A stretch of DNA of 64,000 bases from Rheinheimera sp. EpRS3 (GTDB lineage: Bacteria; Pseudomonadota; Gammaproteobacteria; Enterobacterales; Alteromonadaceae). The stretch is from the NCBI RefSeq assembly GCF_001513785.1, contig NZ_LNQS01000009.1:496001-560000 (forward strand), given 5' to 3'. The notes beneath the pieces are model-generated. The model was not told where the DNA came from. It searched no databases and saw nothing but the letters and a program-made list of their open reading frames with translations. Below, piece after piece: positions 19,465 to 26,606 of this stretch; position 1 is the first letter of the stretch; each line of letters starts with the position of its first letter. Made by a program: the position numbers and the translations under genes.

Positions 19465-19514
19465 TGGGCTTTCTGATAACAAAATGTTCGGCCAGAGTAC
19501 ACAGTGAATGGTTA

Positions 19515-21179
19515 ATGAAACAATTTAATAGTTTCCACGCAAGACTGGTTCTGTTATTCGGCAGCCTGTTTTTAGCGGTAAGTATCGGTTTAACGGCTTA
19601 TTTAGATCGTCTTGCCTCAGTAACCTTAGCTAAAGCCGCTGGTGATGCGCTGTTTAGCACCGGTAATTCCGCTGCTATGCTGATCAGCAGAACACTGGCT
19701 GAGCGCGAGCGCGAAATACGGCTGTTAAGTAAAAGCCATTTACTTACATCCGGTGATTTACAGGGCGCTGAAGTACAGCAATTGCTGGACGATATCCGCC
19801 AGTCGTATCCGTTTTACGCCTGGATTGGGTTGGCCGCACCAGATGGTAATGTGCTGCAGGCCACAGACGGCTTGCTGTTAAAGCAGAATGTGGCGCAGCG
19901 CCCTTGGTTTAGTGGCGGTTTACAGCGCAGCTTTGTTGGTGATGTGCACGAAGCGGTATTGCTGGCCAGGCTGCTGCCAAAGCAAAACAGCAACGAGCCA
20001 CTGCGTTTTGTTGATTTTGCCGCACCGGTGTATGGCACGGACAATAGCATCCGTGCTGTGGTGGCTACCCATGTACACTGGAGCTGGGTGCATGATGTGC
20101 TCAGTTCTGTGCTTACCGCTGATGCCGCCAATAGCGGAGTAGAGCTGCTAATTCTTGGCAGTGCCGGGCACTGGTTACATCCGTACGAATATATAGGCCA
20201 ACTGGCGGTGCCGGCTGATCTGCCACCGGCGGGGCAGGTGGCATTGATAGATTGGGGAGGTAAACAATACCTTACCAGCCGCATTCGTATTAGCACCCAG
20301 TTTGGCGATGATCTGGGCTGGCAGCTTATTTTGCGTCAACCTGCAGAGCTGGCGCTGGCACCGGTAACCAAACTTAACCGCCAGCTTCTGTGGTATGGCG
20401 CCATTACATTAGTGTTGGCAATGGTGCTGGCATACCGCCTTGCCAGTCACTTTAGCCGCCCCGTTGAGCAACTGGCCAGCCTGGCGGCTAAAGTGGCGCA
20501 GGGAGGCGAAAATGTGGTGTTTAACGTAAGCAGCAAGCTGACAGAAATACGTTATCTCAGCAGTGCCCTTAGTAGCATGATGGTTAAAATGGCAGCCAAG
20601 CGCCAGGCATTGTTGCAAGCCAATATTACGCTGGAGCAGCAGGTAGCAACACGCACAGCAGATCTAGAGCGCGCTAATGCCAGGTTGCAGGAGCTAAGCC
20701 TTAAAGATGCCCTGACCGGTATTTACAACAGGCGAGCGGCTGATGAGCGGCTGCAGGCAGAATTTGCTACAGCAAAACGCCGCAATCATCGTTATGCTGT
20801 ACTGTTGATGGACATTGATCACTTTAAACAAATTAACGACCAGTTTGGCCATGAAACCGGCGATCAGGTTATTCAGCAACTTGCTAAATTACTGCAGCAG
20901 GCTATCCGCGAAAGCGATTTTGTTGCCCGTTATGGCGGCGAGGAGTTTATTGTTATCCTGCCCGCCACAGAGCAATCTGGTGCCATTACCATGGCAAATA
21001 AACTCTGCCGCCAGATAGAACAGCAGCAATTTAACACTGTCGGGCAGGTCACTATCAGTATTGGTGTAGCATCTTCAGCCACAGACGATACCGATGCCGA
21101 CGCTGCAGTACGTGAGGCAGATGTGGCAATGTATGAAGCCAAGCGTGCTGGCCGTAACCGGGTAATGCCGCAAGAATAA
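19515..21179 (+). CDS. Diguanylate cyclase with periplasmic Cache-like sensor, HAMP and GGDEF
   Basis: Membrane-bound diguanylate cyclase. The frame opens at 19464 and overlaps the previous stop, but the ATG at 19515 gives a canonical membrane start (MKQFNSFHARLVLLFGSLFL); 554 aa from there. A periplasmic Cache-like domain contains WIGLAAPDGNVLQATDG and QRPWFSGG. A second membrane helix near 305-325, a HAMP region and a short coiled coil (LEQQVATRTADLERANARL) precede the GGDEF domain. The active site is RYGGEEF, and RESD five residues upstream is the product-inhibition I-site. It makes c-di-GMP in response to an external small ligand, probably co-expressed with the EAL-HDOD gene. Confidence 0.9.
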   Translation: MKQFNSFHARLVLLFGSLFLAVSIGLTAYLDRLASVTLAKAAGDALFSTGNSAAMLISRTLAEREREIRLLSKSHLLTSGDLQGAEVQQLLDDIRQSYPFYAWIGLAAPDGNVLQATDGLLLKQNVAQRPWFSGGLQRSFVGDVHEAVLLARLLPKQNSNEPLRFVDFAAPVYGTDNSIRAVVATHVHWSWVHDVLSSVLTADAANSGVELLILGSAGHWLHPYEYIGQLAVPADLPPAGQVALIDWGGKQYLTSRIRISTQFGDDLGWQLILRQPAELALAPVTKLNRQLLWYGAITLVLAMVLAYRLASHFSRPVEQLASLAAKVAQGGENVVFNVSSKLTEIRYLSSALSSMMVKMAAKRQALLQANITLEQQVATRTADLERANARLQELSLKDALTGIYNRRAADERLQAEFATAKRRNHRYAVLLMDIDHFKQINDQFGHETGDQVIQQLAKLLQQAIRESDFVARYGGEEFIVILPATEQSGAITMANKLCRQIEQQQFNTVGQVTISIGVASSATDDTDADAAVREADVAMYEAKRAGRNRVMPQE

Positions 21180-21221
21180 AACCAAAAACAGATTATTTTT
21201 TCTGACTAAAGTAAAAACATC

Positions 21222-21680
21222 ATGAATATTATTGCCGATAAGCTGGAATCTGCCGCTGTAATCGCGTTACTTGAAGGCCATCTGGCCGATATGTATGCCA
21301 CCTCGCCACCGGAGAGCGTGCATGCACTGGATATCAGTAAATTAAAAGCGGCAGATATCCGCTTCTGGACTGCCTGGCACGGTGATATCTTGCTCGGCTG
21401 CGTGGCGTTAAAACAACACCGTGCTGATATGGGCGAGATTAAATCAATGCGCACCGCGCCCGAAGCCCTTGGTAAAGGCGTTGGCCGTGCCTTATTGCAG
21501 CATTTACTTAACGCGGCACAGCAAAGCGGTATCAGTGCTGTATATCTGGAAACCGGCTCAATGGACTTCTTCCTGCCTGCCCGCACCTTGTACCAAAGCG
21601 CCGGTTTTCACTACTGTGGTCCTTTTGCTGATTACACCGACGATCCCAATAGTTTGTTTATGTGCAAAATACTGGAATAA
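21222..21680 (+). CDS. GNAT family N-acetyltransferase
   Basis: Acetyltransferase of 152 aa with the GNAT fold. Motif A is IKSMRTAPEALGKGVGRALLQHLL, and AVYLETGSMDFFLPARTLYQSAGF follows, as in YhbS/PaiA-type enzymes. The substrate is unknown. It stands 41 nt after the diguanylate cyclase and 12 nt before an NTF2-like gene, with which it may be co-transcribed. Confidence 0.85.
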   Translation: MNIIADKLESAAVIALLEGHLADMYATSPPESVHALDISKLKAADIRFWTAWHGDILLGCVALKQHRADMGEIKSMRTAPEALGKGVGRALLQHLLNAAQQSGISAVYLETGSMDFFLPARTLYQSAGFHYCGPFADYTDDPNSLFMCKILE

Positions 21681-21692
21681 GGCTGCCACACG

Positions 21693-22040
21693 ATGAATAA
21701 CGCACAAACAGTACTGCCGGTACAACGTCAGCTGGATGCTTACAACGCTAAAGATCTCGCTGCTTTTATCAGCTGTTATCACAGCGATATTGCCATTTAC
21801 CGCATGCCAGCAACGGAACCCTCCTTAAAAGGCCGCACTGCGCTGGAGGCATTTTACAAAACCGAGCGCTTTAGCATAGCCGCACTGCGCGCCGAAGTGC
21901 TGCAGCGAATGGTGGTCGGTAATAAGGTAATTGATCACGAAAGGGTATACGGTTTAACCGAACAGCCGTATGAGGTAATGGTGGTGTATGAAGTACAAGA
22001 TGGCCTGATAGTAAATGCCTGGTTTTATCCGGTTAAATAG
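21693..22040 (+). CDS. NTF2-like (SnoaL/steroid delta-isomerase-like) protein
   Basis: Small alpha+beta-barrel protein of 115 aa. It starts VQRQLDAYNAKDLAAFISCYHSDIAIYRMP, the standard NTF2-like helix-strand opening, and ends YEVQDGLIVNAWFYP. Such proteins are often annotated as steroid delta-isomerases, but catalytic residues cannot be assigned, so the function is open. Confidence 0.75.
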   Translation: MNNAQTVLPVQRQLDAYNAKDLAAFISCYHSDIAIYRMPATEPSLKGRTALEAFYKTERFSIAALRAEVLQRMVVGNKVIDHERVYGLTEQPYEVMVVYEVQDGLIVNAWFYPVK

Positions 22041-22133
22041 AGGTTTGAAATTGGCTGCTGTGCGCCAGATTTGGACTTACAGCTTAATCTTGTTCTGCTC
22101 CTCAAATTTAAATTTCTATACTAAGTTGATGTA

Positions 22134-22628
22134 GTGTATGGTTATTTCGTTCGTCATATACCGGATAACCATATGGATGTAGTACTGCAAGAAGTCGCAG
22201 TAAAAGGCAGAACTAAGCTTTGTACAATCCTGCTGGTAAATTGCATTATTTTAGGTGCCGCCTGTGTCGGCTACAAATACGTGCCGGCGATGATTGATTT
22301 GGACCCACGCTATGGCAGATTAATGGTACTGGTGGCTATGGCACCGGTTTTAGCACTTTTTTTGTCCATTTCGATAGGCGTAAAGCAACCTAGGCAATTT
22401 AGGGCGAATACTGAGGGTATTACACTAGGTAGTTCCGCAGTCAGCAGCGATTTTTACTACTGGAGTGACATCACCGAATTTAACTTATGCCCAAACAGCA
22501 AAGTGCTCAAATTTCGGGTTGATAGTCAGCATCTGAGCGAAACCCTTAAGCTGAAGAAATTCAGCATCAGCCAGCAGCAGTTTGACCAGTTGCAGCAACT
22601 GGCTATTGCCAGTTTAAAAAGAAGGTAG
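22134..22628 (+). CDS. Small membrane protein of unknown function
   Basis: Unrecognised protein: 164 aa from ATG 22134, or 151 aa from ATG 22173 (MDVVLQEVAVKGRTK), which is at least as plausible. Two hydrophobic segments (about ILLVNCIILGAACVGYKYV and LMVLVAMAPVLALFLSISIG) precede a soluble tail with WSDITEFNL, reminiscent of bacterial PH-like domains. It is the last ordinary chromosomal gene before the cassette array. Confidence 0.6.
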   Translation: MYGYFVRHIPDNHMDVVLQEVAVKGRTKLCTILLVNCIILGAACVGYKYVPAMIDLDPRYGRLMVLVAMAPVLALFLSISIGVKQPRQFRANTEGITLGSSAVSSDFYYWSDITEFNLCPNSKVLKFRVDSQHLSETLKLKKFSISQQQFDQLQQLAIASLKRR

Positions 22629-22732
22629 AGGAACAGCTGGTTTATACCAAAAGCAGAAATTCCATCTGGTATGCATCATTGCACTCACATCGCTTTATTT
22701 ATATCCAATTCGGTTAAAGCCAAACGTGCTTT

Positions 22733-22751
22733 GTTAGACGGGTTAACCCGT
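22733..22751. other. GTTAGAC box and 14-bp palindrome left of the cassette array
   Basis: GTTAGAC at 22733-22739 fits the integron core GTTRRRY. It overlaps a perfect palindrome ACGGGTTAACCCGT (22738-22751). The rest of the 270-bp gap 22629-22898 shows nothing else except the candidate attC at 22834. This could be a remnant of an attI or attC site, or chance. Confidence 0.25.
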
Positions 22752-22833
22752 ATTTTTCGCTAGCAAAAATATAAGCTGTACCGATAAGTTATTGTAAGTT
22801 TTAAAGAAGCGGTGTAGTGTCTTGTACATTAAA

Positions 22834-22894
22834 TTTACAAAGGCAGGTTAGCCCGTGTTTAAGTGCGGGCCGACCCGTCGAATAAGCGTTAAGA
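22834..22894 (+). other. Candidate degenerate attC site (left end of the array)
   Basis: TTTACAAAGGC at the left and GCGTTAAGA at the right resemble R'' and R' boxes. Between them GGTTAGCCCG pairs with CGGGCCGACC around a 10-nt loop. The predicted crossover G is at 22888. The R'' box is weaker than in the other sites, so this is the least certain site in the array. Confidence 0.45.
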
Positions 22895-22898
22895 CCCT

Positions 22899-23495
22899 AT
22901 GAGAAAATTTCGGAATCTACCAAAATCAAAAAACACCGAGATCTCTAAAGATTTTGGCAACTTGTTAAAAATGAATGATGACTGCTCACCTGATGAGTGT
23001 CGCTGGGTTGCTGTAACAGTCTTTGATCATTGGTTACACACATCAAATTCCTTTGACAGGATCGAAAGTGCTTCTGATTCTGATAAGGAGCTTTGGGGTT
23101 CCAGGATTAATAACTTTCTACGTCAGTTAGTAGAAGTTGAGACACCTACTTGCTACAAAGAAATAGGTAAATGGTCGAAGAGAAAGCTGCAATTTCGCGA
23201 GTATATTGGCTTTAAACCAATGTCTGAATATATAACAGACCTTTTTAAAGAAACTTACTCTCCTCAGTTGGCATTTGTAGAGCATAGATTTCATGTATGG
23301 TTTCAAGATTATTGGGTTATTTATTTGATATATAAGGATGCTGAGTTACTGGATGAAGTTTTTGATATAGCCGCAGAAAATGATTTATTTTTTCTTCCTG
23401 TTTACTCAATAGGGCATCTGAATCAGTACTATGAAATTGAAGATAAACTGAAATCAAAAGGTCTTAACAAAGCAATACACGCGATAAACGCGTGA
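22899..23495 (+). CDS. Integron cassette 1: hypothetical protein
   Basis: Protein of 198 aa, unrecognised. It is rich in aromatic and charged residues (VEHRFHVWFQDYWVIYLIY), with no signal peptide or membrane helix. The gene is visibly A+T-rich compared with the chromosome on either side, and no strong ribosome site precedes ATG 22899, which lies only 5 nt after the candidate attC. The 3' end of the frame runs into the next attC: the TGA at 23493-23495 is inside that hairpin. The position between two attC sites on the plus strand marks it as a mobile cassette gene. Confidence 0.7.
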   Translation: MRKFRNLPKSKNTEISKDFGNLLKMNDDCSPDECRWVAVTVFDHWLHTSNSFDRIESASDSDKELWGSRINNFLRQLVEVETPTCYKEIGKWSKRKLQFREYIGFKPMSEYITDLFKETYSPQLAFVEHRFHVWFQDYWVIYLIYKDAELLDEVFDIAAENDLFFLPVYSIGHLNQYYEIEDKLKSKGLNKAIHAINA

Positions 23496-23509
23496 TTGCA
23501 GCGTTAAAT
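23463..23509 (+). other. attC site 1 (very short, overlaps coding sequence)
   Basis: CTTAACAAAGC at 23463 and GCGTTAAAT ending 23509 are R'' and R' boxes. Between them GCAATACACGCG pairs with CGCGTGATTGC except for one extra unpaired base, the kind of extrahelical base that orients attC strand choice. At about 47 bp it is shorter than typical attC sites. The last 11 codons of cassette 1 lie inside it. Predicted crossover G at 23503. Confidence 0.7.
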
Positions 23510-23522
23510 TCTTGGAGAGCGG

Positions 23523-24158
23523 ATGTCTTTCAGTCTTAATCAAATTGACGAATATATGTCGGCTCTTATCGTAAATGCTAGTGAGTTACTAAGAGAGTCT
23601 GAAATTTTGTTCGAAAACAAAGCTTTTTCTCGCTCTTATACGCTAGCTCATATAGCGAGAGAAGAAATTGCTAAGTGCAAAATTCTTTATGCTGCTGGCC
23701 GCAGGCTTGCTTCTGGAATAGAAATAGATTGGAAACTTACAATTAAGAGACTACGAGATCATCAATCTAAGCTAAGGCAAGAAACAGTCGGGAACTCAAT
23801 TCTAGCCGCAATGTTGGGTGATGAAGAAAGTTTCGAGAATATTATCGGTGGCGCATCGGCCTTATCGGACAAGAGAAACCAAGATAAAAACAACTCTCTT
23901 TATGTTGGTATATCGCCTGATGGCAAGATTAGCCTTCCAAACAAGGTTATAGATAGAGATTTATCCGAACGTAATATTCAGCTAGCTCGCCATGCGATTA
24001 GTGAAGAAGCTTCATTCCAAACTAAAGTGGGAAAATTATCAGAAATGAAAATGGAAAGCATGCCTGATATTAGTTCTATTGACGGTATGAGTTCTGAGGA
24101 TATGAAGTCAATGATTAAAAATGTTGCTTTTATATTAGCGAAGCATACTGGCAAATGA
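23523..24158 (+). CDS. Integron cassette 2: AbiV-family abortive infection protein
   Basis: Protein of 211 aa resembling the AbiV family (HEPN superfamily). The N-terminal half has the family pattern of paired helices, NASELLRESEILFENKAF, then SRSYTLAHIAREEIAKCKIL, and a later LRDHQSKLR segment that could hold the HEPN Arg/His pair. Lactococcal AbiV stops phage multiplication by blocking translation in infected cells. A ribosome site GGAGAG precedes ATG 23523. The gene is alone in its cassette, 14 nt after attC 1 and 3 nt before attC 2. The family call rests on recognised pattern; activity is inference. Confidence 0.72.
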   Translation: MSFSLNQIDEYMSALIVNASELLRESEILFENKAFSRSYTLAHIAREEIAKCKILYAAGRRLASGIEIDWKLTIKRLRDHQSKLRQETVGNSILAAMLGDEESFENIIGGASALSDKRNQDKNNSLYVGISPDGKISLPNKVIDRDLSERNIQLARHAISEEASFQTKVGKLSEMKMESMPDISSIDGMSSEDMKSMIKNVAFILAKHTGK

Positions 24159-24160
24159 AT

Positions 24161-24252
24161 TTAACAAGGCTAGCCAACATTGCTGCTTCGCAGCTGGACG
24201 GCCTTTCCGGCGCTTCGCGCCTCCAAGTCCGCCGTTGCTAGCGGCGTTATGC
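24161..24252 (+). other. attC site 2
   Basis: Classic 92-bp attC. TTAACAAGGC on the left and GGCGTTATGC on the right are R'' and R'. GGCTAGCCAAC pairs with GTTGCTAGCGGC as the L boxes, and an inner arm has GGAC/GTCC and GGCGCTTCGCGCC. Predicted crossover G at 24246. It starts 3 nt after the stop of the AbiV gene. Confidence 0.9.
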
Positions 24253-24270
24253 ACTAAAAGAAACGGCGTC

Positions 24271-25008
24271 ATGACCTACGAAAAAACTCGAAAAGGAAAT
24301 CCGCTGCAACTAACCGTTGAGCAGCATTTTCACACTGCGCACGCAATAGCCAAGTTTTACAATACGAATGGCAATGTAGAGGTTAAAGACATAAACACTG
24401 GTGAGGTGCTGCAACGTCATAAGCGCGCTAAAATTTTTAGTACAAAGAGAAACTGGGATGAAAGAGCTGAAAAGGGATATATGGCTCATATTGAAGCCGA
24501 TTTTCATAATCAAATAGATAGTCTCAATCTCGGTCGTCCTAGAGATGATGCTGCAATTTCTAAATATTTAGCATTATGGCGGCTGCGCCATAAATTTCAC
24601 CTAGAGCGTTCATCAGATGCGCCGTTATTTGGAATTGATGGCGAATATTTGACGAAGGAACAGCAAGAGATATTAGAGAAAAGAGGTATCGGCTATATAA
24701 ATGAGCGTGCAGAAATTCCTGCTAGGCAATTAACCGGAATCCAAATTCAAATCGGTGTTGATCAGCTTATGCAAACTCTAGGGGGTATAAAGTGGGGCTT
24801 ACTACACTCGAAAAATAGTCAATTTCTATGCGCGGATTGCTATCATAGATTTTTATTTATCCCTGTATCTCCAGTTCTTGCATTAGCAGGTAACTTGCCA
24901 GATCAAGAACTTACTGATGCTGAGGTTTCAATTGCGAATCATCATAGTGTTAATAGTGCAAGTCAGTTCTACTTTGGTAGCTATTTAGAAAAATGTCCAA
25001 TTGCATAA
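24271..25008 (+). CDS. Integron cassette 3: hypothetical protein
   Basis: Protein of 245 aa from ATG 24271; the longer frame begins with TTG inside attC 2 and is unlikely. Not recognised. The C-terminal part (KWGLLHSKNSQFLCADCYHR, then FLFIPVSPVLALAG) is loosely like the end of DUF4238 proteins, and a CADC pair could bind metal. No signal peptide or membrane helix. Its TAA (25006-25008) lies in the first bases of attC 3, so the coding part fills the cassette almost completely. Confidence 0.68.
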   Translation: MTYEKTRKGNPLQLTVEQHFHTAHAIAKFYNTNGNVEVKDINTGEVLQRHKRAKIFSTKRNWDERAEKGYMAHIEADFHNQIDSLNLGRPRDDAAISKYLALWRLRHKFHLERSSDAPLFGIDGEYLTKEQQEILEKRGIGYINERAEIPARQLTGIQIQIGVDQLMQTLGGIKWGLLHSKNSQFLCADCYHRFLFIPVSPVLALAGNLPDQELTDAEVSIANHHSVNSASQFYFGSYLEKCPIA

Positions 25009-25075
25009 CAAGGCGCTGTTACGGACTGTTTTTTTCGCTGCGCTCCAAAAACATCCGCAAAGCGCGGCGTTATAC
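25003..25075 (+). other. attC site 3
   Basis: GCATAACAAGGCGC on the left and GCGCGGCGTTATAC on the right are R'' and R' with matching L boxes. Inner pairs CGGA/TCCG and TGTTTTT/AAAAACA close around CGCTGCG. Predicted crossover G at 25069. Confidence 0.9.
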
Positions 25076-25081
25076 GTACTT

Positions 25082-25426
25082 ATGAATATGCCACATTTAA
25101 TAAAAATTTTTGTATTTTCCATACTTTTAACATATTGCTACCGTTCCTATGCTATTGAAATAGTTGGTGATGTTAGTGATTCAGTAAAGCAAGAAGTAAT
25201 TAGTGCATTTAAAGGTGGGCTTCCGATAACTCATCTTGGCCATGTAATAAAGGTATACCCTGAACAAACCGGAGCGACAGTTTACAAAATTGAAGGAAAT
25301 GAAGCCATTTTCACTATTTACCACTCTCGTCATGAATATGGGTATAAGTATTTTAATGCGAAATATAGCTGTCCTGACGGTGAGTGTTTTTTGGTCTTTT
25401 ACAATGATTTTCAAGTGCTGTATTGA
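25082..25426 (+). CDS. Integron cassette 4: small exported hypothetical protein
   Basis: Protein of 114 aa from ATG 25082; the frame extends back through attC 3, but only this start gives a signal peptide (MPHLIKIFVFSILLTYC, cleavage probably near SYA-IE). The mature part of about 90 residues is unrecognised and contains a cysteine pair in KYSCPDGECFLVF. Exported cassette proteins are common in sedentary integrons. It ends 10 nt before attC 4. Confidence 0.65.
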   Translation: MNMPHLIKIFVFSILLTYCYRSYAIEIVGDVSDSVKQEVISAFKGGLPITHLGHVIKVYPEQTGATVYKIEGNEAIFTIYHSRHEYGYKYFNAKYSCPDGECFLVFYNDFQVLY

Positions 25427-25436
25427 CGTCTATATG

Positions 25437-25534
25437 TATAACAAGTTTCTTAATTTCGCTCCGGCCACAAACAACGTGGCCTCCACGGGACGGCCTAAAC
25501 TGCGTTTCGGCTGCTCATTAGCAAATAGTTAGGG
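25437..25534 (+). other. attC site 4
   Basis: GTATAACAAG at 25437 and ATAGTTAGGG ending 25534 are the outer boxes. The flanks TAACAAGTTTCTTAAT and ATTAGCAAATAGTTA pair imperfectly, and an inner GGCCAC/GTGGCC arm is present. Predicted crossover G at 25528. The R' box departs from the GTTRRRY consensus at its last base. Confidence 0.75.
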
Positions 25535-25545
25535 TCAGAATCACT

Positions 25546-25816
25546 ATGAGCGAATTGAAAGAAATATATTGTGACCTGAATGCGAGGATGACAGAGAAAG
25601 GTTATTCTTTAGAGCGTCGAGGAAGCGTCGGTGACCTTAGAATCCGCAAAGGGGTTACGGTTTAGATTTTATATGGACGACGCCGATGTTGACGGAACGC
25701 CGAATGACATCATGTTTGAAGGCGTAGTTATTCTGAATGATGAGTTTGGATTTCTAGCGGAGCAAGAGAGTGAAATCTTCTGGCGTAGTGATCTACCTAA
25801 TCCAAAAAATATTTAA
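25546..25816 (+). pseudogene. Integron cassette 5: frameshifted small protein gene
   Basis: An ATG at 25546, 11 nt after attC 4, opens a frame (MSELKEIYCDLNARMTEKGY...) that stops after 39 codons. A second frame overlapping its end continues to 25816 with RFRFYMDDADVDGTPND and FGFLAEQESEIFWRSDL. Joined, they make one soluble acidic protein of about 90 aa, so a single indel near 25630-25665 has broken the gene. The TAA at 25814-25816 lies in the R'' box of the truncated last attC. Not recognised. Confidence 0.6.
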
Positions 25817-25846
25817 CAAGTTTGTCCACTTTTTGCTAAAGCCGCT
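25811..25846 (+). other. Truncated last attC (right border of the array)
   Basis: ATTTAACAAGTTTGTCC is a good R''-L'' half, but no matching L'-R' half follows. The next chromosomal gene ends at once at 25847. The right half was deleted, so this cassette can no longer be excised by its own site. Confidence 0.6.
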
Positions 25847-26386
25847 TTATTCAGATTGTGGTATCAAAACGTTAAACCCATGCTCTGAGGTAAGAAATGC
25901 CTCTATTCCTTGCGCTAGCTGAGCCAGCACTGCGTAGTGTTGCTCTGTCACTGTTGGCGGCACACATGCACTGGTTAAATGAAAACTGTCAGTTTGCGTA
26001 AGCGCAACCAATGCAACAACCTGGTCTTTTGCAGACACCCGCAGTGTATCGCTACTGATACTATCGCCAAATCGGGTTTTACGGTTGGTAAAAACAGATT
26101 GGTAGCTGTACCGGCTATCGTCCGGATGGGAAATCACCAGCACTTCGGTATCCGGTAAGCTATCCATTTCAATCAGCGAGGTAAGCTCATCAGGCACGAT
26201 TGGCGAAAACAGCACTGAGCTAAACGATGTGTTTAAGTCGTCATTTGCTGGAATTTTGCGGTACTCGTTGTCAGACAACTGCTCAAATCCGACTGGGATA
26301 TGCCAGTTACAGCCGATAAAATTGTGGCTGGTAGCCGCAGTGCTACAAGCGGTAATCAGCAAAATAACGCCGAGCAATCTCTTCAT
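25847..26386 (-). CDS. Hypothetical lipoprotein
   Basis: Protein of 179 aa with a lipoprotein signal MKRLLGVILLITAC (lipobox ITAC at about residues 11-14). The mature part has segments such as PDTEVLVISHPDDSRYSYQSVF and a C-terminal helix LAQLAQGIEAFL. No family recognised. It borders the cassette array; its stop abuts the truncated attC. The 220 bp upstream (26387-26606) hold nothing recognisable. Confidence 0.6.
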   Translation of the reverse strand: MKRLLGVILLITACSTAATSHNFIGCNWHIPVGFEQLSDNEYRKIPANDDLNTSFSSVLFSPIVPDELTSLIEMDSLPDTEVLVISHPDDSRYSYQSVFTNRKTRFGDSISSDTLRVSAKDQVVALVALTQTDSFHLTSACVPPTVTEQHYAVLAQLAQGIEAFLTSEHGFNVLIPQSE

Positions 26387-26606
26387 AGTTTAATAGCCTA
26401 TTCGCCTAAGGATTAGTGCTTTAGAAATTAACGCATAGCGCACATGGGCGGCAAATAATTTTTGAGTCAAAGAAAAATTAGCCTGGAAGCCTGATAGTGT
26501 CTTCATCTTCGCTGGTTTGGCAACGGTTGGCTGGGCTGGTATGCTTAATTTTGCTGCCTGGCGCCATACCGTGCCCAGCGACATGATCTGAAGGGGCGCT
26601 TATATT

